A DNA stretch of 19,555 nt from Choanephora cucurbitarum (Eukaryota; Mucoromycota; Mucoromycetes; Mucorales; Choanephoraceae). The notes beneath the pieces were generated by a model, which saw nothing but the letters and a program-made list of their open reading frames with translations, was not told where the DNA came from and did no database searches. The DNA is taken from assembly GCA_025331435.1 (NCBI GenBank), contig JAIWNI010000231.1, forward strand, positions 1 to 19,555. The letters run 5' to 3'. The position numbers and the translations under genes are program-made. This document shows positions 8,973 to 17,197 of the stretch, piece after piece. The first letter of the stretch is position 1, and each line of letters begins with the position of its first letter.

Positions 8973-10663
8973 GGTATCTACGTTAAGAATGAGGAGTTGT
9001 TTGAAATGATTCGACCCTTGTTCCCGAAGGTATACTCTTTCACGGTATACAAGGTTTTTAACGAGTTGGCAAAAACTCGTTCTTCAGTTGAACCAATTTT
9101 GTACAAATCCTGTCTCTGCTCGGTTAGATTGCAGTACAACCTTCCTTGCAAAAGGATCTGTTCCTCTGAGTATGATTCCCCGCAGATAGAGATTTGATTA
9201 TTTTGAAGGCGAAGATGGTAAGTATATTTCGGTTAAGTAGGCAACTGATCAATATTTTGAAAGTAAAATCAACAACCAAGATGATAAGGATGCATTGAAA
9301 GAATTGGAAGAAGCAAGCGATATTCTGAAGAATAATGACGATAGTGGTAAGTTGTGCACTGGCTGATCAGAAACAATCAAGACTTACTCAAATTGGCATA
9401 AAATATATATACCAGAAGAAGATGAAGACTGGGAGACAGACTGTGAAGATGACGATGACGATGATAACTGTACAGTTATAGCTACCACTGGCGATGAAAT
9501 CAAAATCATCGAAAAATCAAGCAAAAAGAAACTTACCATCGTTGATGTCGGCTCAAATGCTACTATCATCCAAGTTGCAAATGAGCTGATCGATTTGCAT
9601 AATTCTCTTAAATCTAATCAGGAAAAAAAGAACTTGAATTACAAATTGAGAAGGGTCATGGTCGAAGTCGAATCCGGTAGAACAGAAAAGGTGTTGCCAC
9701 CAAGAAGAAAAATTAGTGTTCGAGGACGACCTAAAAATGTCATGCGTCAAAAAATACACTATGAACGGACACTAAAAAAGGAAAAAGAGGATGCAAAAGA
9801 AGCAGTCGAAGAAGAGAAGAAAGCAGTGAGACAAATTGAAAAGAAAGTAGAAATGCTACAAGACGAAGAAAATAGAAGTAAATTATACAAAAATTTCTTT
9901 CTTTTGCGTATTACTAACGTTTGGGTTATTACGAGGTCTAACTGTTAGAAAGAGAAAAGCATCAGCAATGATGTACGGAAAAGAGGATTTTGTGTTTGAT
10001 AGGCATTTCAAGGCACACAAGCGGTCCCGGGGAGTAATTCCAAATTCCCTTGAAAGTGTACTTAGTTCTGCTATCAAAAAAGATGAAATTACAGAATATT
10101 TGGATCCAAAACCAGATGGTAACTGTGGATTCAGAGCAATCGCCTTCTCCGTTGAAAGAAATGATAGAGCTTATCACGACGAAGATCAATATCTTGAAGT
10201 CAGAAGCAAGATGTTTGAAACTTTCTTTAAGTATAAAGAAATTTATACTAAGAATTTTCCTGCATTTCAAATCGACAGACTTGCAAAAGTAATCAAGAAA
10301 GCATGAACAAGAGCGATCTTGCAGAGTGGTTCTATGACCCAGATTGCGCTCAACTGACAGCAGAGACATATGGCATTTCTATGTGTGTCTATCCCTCTCT
10401 TGAGAATGAGCACACTGTTGTTAACCCTCCCCTTACTTTCTTGCCACTTGAATTGCCCAAAAACAAATCAAAACCAGTTGCTATTCATCTTCAAAATAAC
10501 CACAACATGCACTGGTATGCGATCAAACTTGAAGTAAACCAAACAAATCTTCCTTCTGTCTATCACTATTACTTTGCCATCGACGGAAAATTAGATAAAA
10601 ATTCGAACTATTGGAATAGATGGCGCCAATTTCAAAAAAAAAGACTAACAATATTTCTCCTCT
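8973..10663 (+). pseudogene. MULE-type transposase C-terminus with SWIM-like finger and OTU protease domain, decayed
   Basis: The frame opens right at the KDZ-1 end, so the N-terminus and catalytic core are missing. Order: a helical segment (8973-9105); a SWIM-like zinc finger CLCSVRLQYNLPCKR (9111-9155; family C-x-C-x(n)-C-x-H, with Arg for the final His); a charged linker; intron 9347-9415; an acidic stretch, a coiled coil and a GRPK motif (about 9724-9735) in 9416-9877; a probable intron 9878-9948; then an OTU domain with PDGNCGFRA (Asp 10115, Cys 10124) and HNMHWYAIKL (His 10510). OTU domains are cysteine proteases that cut ubiquitin-like conjugates and occur fused to MULE transposases in several eukaryotes. 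Damage: a frameshift near 9180-9197, a stop at 9238-9240, a phase mismatch at 9877/9949 and a frameshift near 10285-10305. AATAAA follows at about 10678. MULE assignment is moderate; OTU is strong. Confidence 0.8.
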
Positions 10664-10788
10664 GACCATTTCTATAGAATAAACATTGAATAAATCATTG
10701 ACTTGAAAGCAATGGCGGAGTTATATTGATTAGATTGGACAGTAGAAATGGGGGGAGGCAGCATTACTACTATCATGACCAGATATTT

Positions 10789-10890
10789 GGAGTGGACAAA
10801 AGTATTGTAGGGTGTCCTTAGGGAAATCTGGAGTGGACAAGAGATTTTGGGGTGCTCTTAGGGAAATTTGGAGTGGACGGTGGAGTGGAC
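10789..10890 (+). repeat. Tandem repeat, about 40-bp unit with GGAGTGGAC core
   Basis: GGAGTGGAC occurs at 10789, 10830, 10870 and 10882. The first three are spaced 41 and 40 bp and each is followed or preceded by TTAGGGAAAT and GGGTG-like blocks. The array is about two and a half units and non-coding. It could be the subterminal part of a small element, but no matching partner end was seen. Confidence 0.75.
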
Positions 10891-10915
10891 ACCTAGGATG
10901 CCCATATCCCACGTT

Positions 10916-10965
10916 ATTCTATCGCAGATTTAAGCTGACAAAAATTTAAAATTAGCCGATAGAAT
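10916..10965. repeat. Short inverted repeat (9-bp arms)
   Basis: ATTCTATCG at 10916-10924 pairs with CGATAGAAT at 10957-10965 across a 32-bp spacer. It is too short and widely spaced to call a terminator or a small transposon, and is recorded only as local structure. Confidence 0.5.
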
Positions 10966-11353
10966 GTCGATGGCGAACGCCCTCCAGCCGCCCTCCAGCA
11001 TACCTTCCTTTTCCTTCTCCATCATGAATGTCACCCCCAAACTCTACCATCCTCTTTCATCTCATTGGACCTTAGCTTGTTACAAATAAAGAAAGCGTTT
11101 TATTTACAAAAAAATGTTTTTTTTATTCTTTTTCTCTAATACCATTTTTTTTACTTGCTCAGCATAGAATGCTACTATCAGATCTTTTTTTAATAAAAGC
11201 CTTCTTATTCCTTTTATTATTGCCATACGCTTTAGTTTGAACAATCTCAATATGTAGCACCAAAATTTTGCGGAAATTGTTTTTGGCGAAACATATTTTT
11301 CTAAGGAAGGGAACCAAAATAAATTAACCTCTTTCTCACTTCTAAAGTATAAA

Positions 11354-12501
11354 ATGAACTCCGACAACATCCAACGAGTTGCTCCAACAAAGACCTCATT
11401 TGAAGGAGTATTTAGATGATTTGGAGCGCATGCAAAACAGATATCTGCAGGAGCATCCTGAAGAAGATGAGGACGAAGTTCAACTTTTTGGTGCTGGCCG
11501 ACTAGGTTTTCGCCACCTAGACGCTCTTCGTTCCCATATCGCGCATCTCCCTGTCAAGCGTAAAAGAAGCGTTTAGGCAGCAACACCTTCATAACATGGC
11601 TGTCCAAAGGGGGTTGTCTTTTGCGAATAATGACGATCTTCCGGTTATAAGTTCGGCTTATGAGGAGATCGTGAGAGATCCTTCCCTCTTGCAAGCTCTC
11701 ATCGACCAAAGAGACGCTTACAACTCAGAGGCCAAAGACAGCGTAACGATGAAGAATGTGATACTGGAGAAATCATTGGGCCAGCTGAAGAAATACTGTG
11801 ACTGGCTGCACTCTGAATTTGATGTTCACTTGGTGTACGTTTTTGCCATAGACTTTATTAGAGTCAACAGCTCTGCGGACTTCGTCTATAATTCCAGGTA
11901 TTGTTTAGCCACCTATATGCTATTTTTGTTCTGACAGTTTTGAGTTTAGGTGTAGGTCAGCAGTTTAATCAGTTCTTCACGGCCAGCACAGGGCTCACAC
12001 CAGAGCGTTACATGAGATACCTGGTTTCTTCGTGTGGGCCCAACATCATGGGCTCAATTGCAAGGCTTACCTTCTGCTTCTTCTATTCCTGTTTCTGCTT
12101 CTTTTGTTCTTGTTTTTGCTTCTTCTGCTCCTGTTTCTGTTCTTCCTACCGAAACAGAACACACTTACAAGGAAAAGAGGAAGGTCCTTGTGAAAGCAAT
12201 CCGCGAAATAGTCCATAGATTGCTGAGTAAGTAACATTTGTTTCTTTTTGCTAGTTGAATTGATCTAACGCAATGTCTTATAGATGAAGCTGATTGCAGA
12301 ACGCATAGGCTGGTACCTCGGGGTGATCTGTTGAGTGGAGAAGCTGGTAGATTGCAGCTAAGAAACTGGCCGCGCTATGACAATGATACCTCAAAAAAAG
12401 GGAAGTATCAACTTCAAAACTTGAGTGTCAGTCAGTTGCAAGATATCAAGGACAAACCTGATATGAATATTATCTTTATAAACGCCGAAAGGTTACTTTA
12501 A
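11354..12501 (+). pseudogene. Gene A of KDZ-2: companion protein homologue with frameshifts
   Basis: Homologous to the minus-strand gene at 8748-7481. Conserved blocks in order: LLQQRPHLKEYLDDLE and HPEEDEDEVQLFGAGRL (11379-11510), QQHLHN (about 11577-11594), LKKYCDWLHSEFDVHLV (11785-11835), VGQQFNQF (from about 11952), KEKRKVLVKAIREIVHRLL (to 12226), intron 12227-12283, and a last exon 12284-12501. The ATG at 11354 is one base out of frame with the first block. A second frame change lies at about 11560-11576 and a third at about 12050-12070. A Ser/Ala/Val-rich imperfect repeat (12066-12150) has no match in KDZ-1. The breaks make this copy non-functional as read. Function unknown, as for its partner. 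Confidence 0.72.
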
Positions 12502-13263
12502 AAACAACCAGTCACTTATGATTGAAACATTTAAATTTTGTTTTTTTGTTAAATTTATTTTTTTCTCTTTTCTTCACTTTTTAAATCATCTGGTAAGTAC
12601 TTAATTTTTCTTTTTGATTGTTCCGTTACTTATGTATCTTCCAAAGCTCTTTAGTACAAGTAGCCGATAGATATCGTTCCGTCTTATTGCTTGCATGCGT
12701 TAGCAGACATCGTGAACCCTTGTTGCCCGATGGTTATCTTTGAACTGGTACCCTGTTGCTGGCTGTCTTTGTTTGGACATGGGCTTCGCGCGAGAAAGCT
12801 CTACATGGGTCGCTTCGTTGATAGCGTATCCTAGTTGCCTTTCTTAGTGTACTAGTCCCAAAAGGTATGTTATATATAGTAGTTATATATGTTTTTGTTA
12901 TGTATGTTTTTTTATAAATAAAAACCAATTCAAAGTAATACTTGTCTTTATAAATAACTATTTCGTCTTGTACTTTTGACCCATGTCTTAATATATGGCA
13001 GGGCTGGTTTACTTAAGAGTATATCTTTGTACTCAGAGCTTAGAGTGTTAATGAAATATACAGACGTCTACGTCAGCATCGATAAGAGTACATACAAGAA
13101 CAAGTTCAAGTAATTGTAAACAATAATTTGACGTTAGAGAAGAATGAGAAATTAGCTCAGCGTAATACTACGTCAAGAATGAGTCAAGGCAGATTCTGCT
13201 ATATACATAAAGGACAAGATATATCATCACGTTTCTAGCAGAATTCAGTGTTCAAGGAAATGA

Positions 13264-13395
13264 CTCAAGTAGTTAGATTAACTCTTATATACAAAGCTCA
13301 GAAAGGCTGCTTGCTGCTCAAAGATGTAGCTCATGTAATAGGATCAATCCTTATTTACAAAACTCAAAAAGACTGCTTGCTGCTCAAACTAAGAG
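13264..13395 (+). repeat. Two imperfect tandem copies of a 66-bp unit
   Basis: Copy 1 starts CTCAAGTAGTTAGATTAA at 13264 and copy 2 starts CTCATGTAATAGGATCAA at 13330. Both contain TATTTACAAA-like and CTGCTTGCTGCTCAAA blocks in the same order. Non-coding; origin unknown. Confidence 0.75.
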
Positions 13396-13499
13396 AACCT
13401 GCAGAGCATCACAACATAGCGAGCGTCAGAACGAACAGACTTGAAAAGAGCTTGGAGACGAAGACATGATCAGACTAAAAGGGGGATTCACGAGGCAAA

Positions 13500-13690
13500 G
13501 TTTAGAGATGCAGAAGTCAAGAGATGCAACGAAAAGGATGAGGAAGTCAAGAGATAGAGGAAAGAGAGATGGAGAGAAAGAGAGAAAGACGCAAGAGAAA
13601 GACGCAAAAGACACACGCAAGAGACACACGCAAGAGATAGAGGAAAGAGAGATAGACGCAAGAGATAGACGCAAGAGATAGACGCAGAAG
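13500..13690 (+). repeat. Purine-rich degenerate tandem repeat (AGAGATAGACGCA-like units)
   Basis: An almost pure A/G tract with recurring AGACGCAAGAGAT and AGAGAAAGACGCAA units, cleanest at 13640-13690. The Arg/Lys/Glu-rich open frame crossing it is a by-product of the repeat and is not called as a gene. Such long polypurine strands can form unusual DNA structure; that is general knowledge, not shown here. Confidence 0.75.
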
Positions 13691-15242
13691 CAATAGATGT
13701 AAAAGTAGAGAAAAAAATAAATAAACTGGAAAGGGGTTTGCGAAAAAGAGGACAGAGGCTGAAAAAATAAATGATCAGTAATCGCATGGGCTGGCAATAA
13801 TTTCAATGAGTCATAGGATACGAGCGCTCGCTTAATTGGTTTCTAATTAATTTAACAAATAGCTTTTTCAGTGTCAGATTTTGCATCTGATTACAGGACC
13901 AGATCTTTCAAACCTTATATCCGATTTCAGATGTGATACAAGATTCCCATATTTAGAATCTGTCAAATTTGTTCCTTACAACTGTTCATTGATTAAGGTG
14001 CTTTCTAGCTTTCTGTAGAGCACAAGCGACATCCATACTACTTGAAACGTGTTTTTAGATACTTGAATTAGCATCTAATTTAGTTTTCAACAGTTTATTT
14101 GAATTTGGAAAGACAAGAAAATCCTTAATATTTTAATTACTTGAAAATAAAGCACAAAATCACAATAATCGACATCTTCAAAGCAAATGTTTCTATATTT
14201 CAGTATCAAGTAACAGATAAAAACATGATATTTAGTTTTGTGCAGTATCAGTTAATTACAATATGTAATTTGATCCAATTAGTTGATCTTTTTTTGAGCA
14301 GTAAACATTTTGTTTCCTGTTTTTGCTAAACCTGTATACAAAATTAGTTCAAACATCTTCCAAAAGGTAACTATTTGTATTTTCATCAATTTAAATTGCT
14401 TTTTTTTTATAAATAATTGCATTTAGTATGAAGGAATAATAGTGCAAAGTTTGACGACTTAAAAGCTCTTGTTGATGAAGTTAGTACATTTTAATGACTC
14501 AAATTGTATCTAATTCTTGCGTATAAAATCTAATTTTTACTATAATTGCTTATATTTTTATCTATTTAGCGTATTTACTTTTAATTTTTTTCCCTGTACA
14601 GTTCATTACATGTTATATGAGCTATAGAACATAAAGAGAATTGTATTGTTATAGAATATTGTATGAATAAAGGCTTTCTGTTCAGTAAAAGATACCTTAT
14701 CATGCAGCATATTCGAAATTTGAAAGCCAGATTATTGACAAAAACATTATCCAAATCTCTTTGTATCTCCCTTTCTTTCTCTTCTCTTCTATTTTGAATT
14801 CAAAAAGTATCACCAGCATGTATACCCTACTCAAAAAAATGGTCAAGCCCTCTGGCAAACGTACCAGAAGAACAACCAAAGCCAGACAAGTTACGTCTGA
14901 TGAAGAAGAGGCAGCGAACTCCAAAGCCTACGATGCTTATGTGAAGAAGCTCGGAAAAGGCGCTCGTGCCATGAGAGCTAGCCGAAGCGTAGACACTAGC
15001 CTCTTCCACTTCGAAGATGATGGGGCTGGCGTTGGGGAATGGACTGACATCGGCGAAGATTTTGTCCTGCATGTTCGTCGATCCAGATCCGCATCCAAGC
15101 AAAAGATGCTGCAGAAGTGGAACGCGAACTCCGAGATGGTATTGGTGTGGTACTTCAAGTCTCTTGAGGTAAAGGGAAGAGCTAGCACCACCAGAGTTAG
15201 CGCTTCCTTTGAGCCTGCTTAGTGCGGTTGTTCTGACAAAAA

Positions 15243-15271
15243 CACTATGAATAAAATTTCAGTGAATTTTC
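15243..15271 (+). repeat. CACTA left terminal inverted repeat (29 bp)
   Basis: A perfect match, reversed, to 17169-17197. It is followed by subterminal repeats: three copies of GCAGTGAAAA from 15290 to about 15320, spaced 11 bp. Confidence 0.95.
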
Positions 15272-15626
15272 AGTGAACACCTTGAAAAAGCAGTGAAAAA
15301 GCAGTGAAAAAGCAGTGAAAAGATCTGACTTTAAAAAAAGGATCAGAGAAAAAGGACCTTAGAGAATTTTCAGCAAGATTTTGAAGTACTTAGAAAAGAT
15401 CTGCAAAAAAAAACTGGCTCAAACACATATTCGCATAAAATCTTTTTTTCTCATATCTTTATTGTACAGTTAATCATATTATGTTGAATTCAAAATCAAA
15501 CGAAAAGTCATATTACTTTATGGGACAAACAGTTCTGGTCATTTCAGGCCAAAAGAAATGTATTCTTTGATTGAGAGGTGTTCTTAACCAAGAAGATTCG
15601 AGCATTGCAACCGGTATTAGAAGGTT

Positions 15627-16370
15627 TTACAGTGGTACCACTTCTAGCCAGGCGTTGCTTGAGCACGGGTGGTTGTTGGCGACATTACTTCCATTGCAAA
15701 AAAGTATGCCTGCTTCAGAGACTTGTAGTTTTTGATAGACATGAATCAACGCGAAACGTTTTTGTTCAGGTATGTCTGACTTGAACATAAGCAGTATATT
15801 GTCATTTGCTGGTTTTAATCGGTTTCTTGGCTGAACTAAGAGAGAGCGAGAAAGATGTTTTTTTCTTGTATCGCTTCTAATACTACAATCAAAATTTCTT
15901 GTTGTTGCCATTTCGATCGACTTTGCAAGCATTATGTTGTTGTTTAAACCGTACGCGGCAATACCAACCAAGTCAGATAGGAGGCATCTTAAATAGTGTT
16001 ACTTTAAATCAGTTAGCTGTGAAGGTTTGTTAAAGTACTTATCAACGCCTTTGAATACTACCATATTTTTGTTGTAGTCAATCTTGTCTCTTTTTGCATA
16101 GCTAAGATATGCCTGACTGACAATTGTATTTTCCGCATCTTTGTAAACGTCTAATTTGGCATTTACTGAGTGTTTTAGCATTTGTATTCTTCTTTCTAAT
16201 GTCTTGCAATTTATTTGCTGCAATTTCATAGCCTTCAAGAGTTCAATCAAATGGGAAAGGTAATGTTGGTTTACCGTGAAAGACTCGGGCTTCAAATGAT
16301 CCAAAAGAAAGGCATGCCGTTGGTCTATCAAATTGTCTAAATCAGCTATCTCCTCTTCATCAATATCACG
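15627..16370 (-). pseudogene. CACTA (Plavaka/Tnp2-like) transposase C-terminal remnant
   Basis: Two minus-strand frames meet near 15971-15999. The first (16370-15999) reads LDHLKPESFTVNQHYLSHL, then LERRIQMLKHSVNAKL. This fits the late part of CACTA/Plavaka-like transposases, where an H-x-x-x-H helix is followed by the conserved S-[LM]-E-R-x-I-G-type segment. The second (15971-15627) ends with an LLMFKS...RFALIHVY stretch resembling the C-terminal beta-rich tail of the same family. The stop between them and the lack of the catalytic core mean only a tail survives. Family placement is by pattern recall and moderately sure. Confidence 0.5.
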
Positions 16371-16400
16371 CTAGGTTGCTATTCCACATATCCTTGAGAT

Positions 16401-16730
16401 TTGGCACAATGTATTGATTTTTCTCTTGGTTGTTTCGGCCGGAAGAAGGTGAAGGACTTCTTTCGTAGCAAGACGTATCCACTTTGCCATCAACAAGGTA
16501 AGAGGAATGCCATGCCTGTTTCAGTAGAGAAAGATGCAACTGATGAAGAGAGTGGCGAAAGCGATGAAAGTGATGAGAGCACCGATGAGGGACAGGGCGG
16601 CCCATCCAAGAGTCAAAATGTAATGCATCTTGAAATTCGATATGTATAGAATACTATCTAAACTACAATTTTTTATTGTTAGGATGATCCCTCTTCTTCA
16701 AGCAATTTTAAGCGAGGCAGAAAGAGACAC
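16401..16730 (+). CDS. Unassigned acidic/serine-rich coding fragment inside the CACTA element
   Basis: The plus-strand frame 16401-16649 contains KKVKDFFRSKTYPLCHQQ followed by an acidic Ser/Glu/Asp run (EESGESDESDESTDEG). A GT donor at 16621 and an AG before 16682 would splice it to a short exon reading DDPSSSSNFKRGRKRH, with another GTAAGT donor at 16731. It is head-to-head with the transposase tail. It may be a CACTA accessory gene fragment or a captured host exon. I do not recognise the family; the coding status rests on the plausible splice sites and composition. Confidence 0.35.
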
Positions 16731-17168
16731 TGTAAGTGAAATAGACTTATCTTTCTTGACGTTTTCCTAATTTACAACAGAATTTGAGATTGTTTTCATT
16801 AGTGTCTCTAACGCTATATCTCAAAATCTCACATTTTGCTTTTGCCATTTTATTTTTTTCTGTGAATAAAAATGGTCTTACTGAAAACTACATTATGAAT
16901 TGATACATCAGTTCAGATATATATAGCATGCAATGGAAGCTAAAGCATAAGCGTACAATATGAGCATATTATGATCCAATAATAATAACAGGATATGAGC
17001 CAACAATAAGAACCCAAGCTAGCCCAACGCTTGCTTTTCTTTTTCAGTGAAAACCGTGAATTGTGGTGAAAAGAACAATGAATTTTAAGTGAAAAATTTC
17101 AGTGAAAACCGTGAAAAAACGCTGTAGTCACTGAAATTTTTTCCCTGAATGTTAACGGAGTTTTTACG

Positions 17169-17197
17169 GAAAATTCACTGAAATTTTATTCATAGTG
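17169..17197 (-). repeat. CACTA right terminal inverted repeat (29 bp)
   Basis: Perfect reverse complement of 15243-15271, followed by the second AAA. Inside it, CAGTGAAAACCGTGAA occurs twice (17045-17060 and 17100-17115), with further GTGAAAA motifs. This is the usual subterminal motif pattern of CACTA elements. Confidence 0.95.

Larger units (their letters stand above)
10664..11353. other. Spacer between the MULE remnant and KDZ-2 gene A
   Basis: About 690 bp without a convincing gene. It holds polyadenylation-like AATAAA signals just after the OTU frame, a GGAGTGGAC tandem repeat (10789-10890), a small inverted repeat (10916-10965), a duplicated GCCCTCCAGC motif (about 10979-10999) and an AT-rich stretch from 11090. 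The left end of KDZ-2 must lie somewhere here, but I could not place it because its partner end is outside the window. Confidence 0.6.
12502..14760. other. Gene-poor interval of KDZ-2 between gene A and transposase
   Basis: About 2.3 kb, AT-rich except for a more balanced patch at about 12650-12850. It contains a 66-bp tandem duplication (13264-13395) and a purine-rich repeat tract (13500-13690). The patch near 12650-12850 has short open stretches but several stops and no recognised domain; it may be a remnant of another insertion. A segment at about 13000-13100 has a TATA- and polyadenylation-like look reminiscent of an LTR, but without a partner repeat I do not call one. Confidence 0.55.
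15243..17197 (-). mobile_element. CACTA-type element nested in the KDZ-2 transposase
   Basis: It starts CACTATGAATAAAATTTC and ends with the exact reverse complement. The terminal repeats are 29 bp and perfect. A 3-bp AAA lies on both sides (15240-15242 and 17198-17200), the usual CACTA duplication size. Joining the flanks with one AAA brings the KDZ-2 exon back into line with KDZ-1 through TLYF and the same intron phase, which independently confirms both boundaries. At 1,955 bp it is too short for a full CACTA set; it holds only a transposase tail on the minus strand and an unassigned plus-strand fragment, so it is probably a non-autonomous deletion derivative. Confidence 0.92.

Noticed and set aside
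9384..9759. Minus-strand Ser-rich and Phe-rich open frames
   Set aside because: Antisense to the acidic and coiled-coil segment of the MULE-OTU remnant.
10889..10895. CACCTAG as the left end of KDZ-2
   Set aside because: Only seven bases match the KDZ-1 terminus and the following sequence differs; the right end needed for proof is outside the window.
10730..10912. Minus-strand 60-residue open frame
   Set aside because: Product of the GGAGTGGAC tandem repeat; no start context or domain.
12990..13260. Possible solo LTR (TATA-like and polyadenylation-like motifs)
   Set aside because: No TG...CA ends, target duplication or second copy could be seen.
13426..13806. Minus-strand Ser/Leu/Phe-rich frames and a plus-strand Arg/Lys/Glu-rich frame
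   Set aside because: All are translations of the purine-rich repeat tract.
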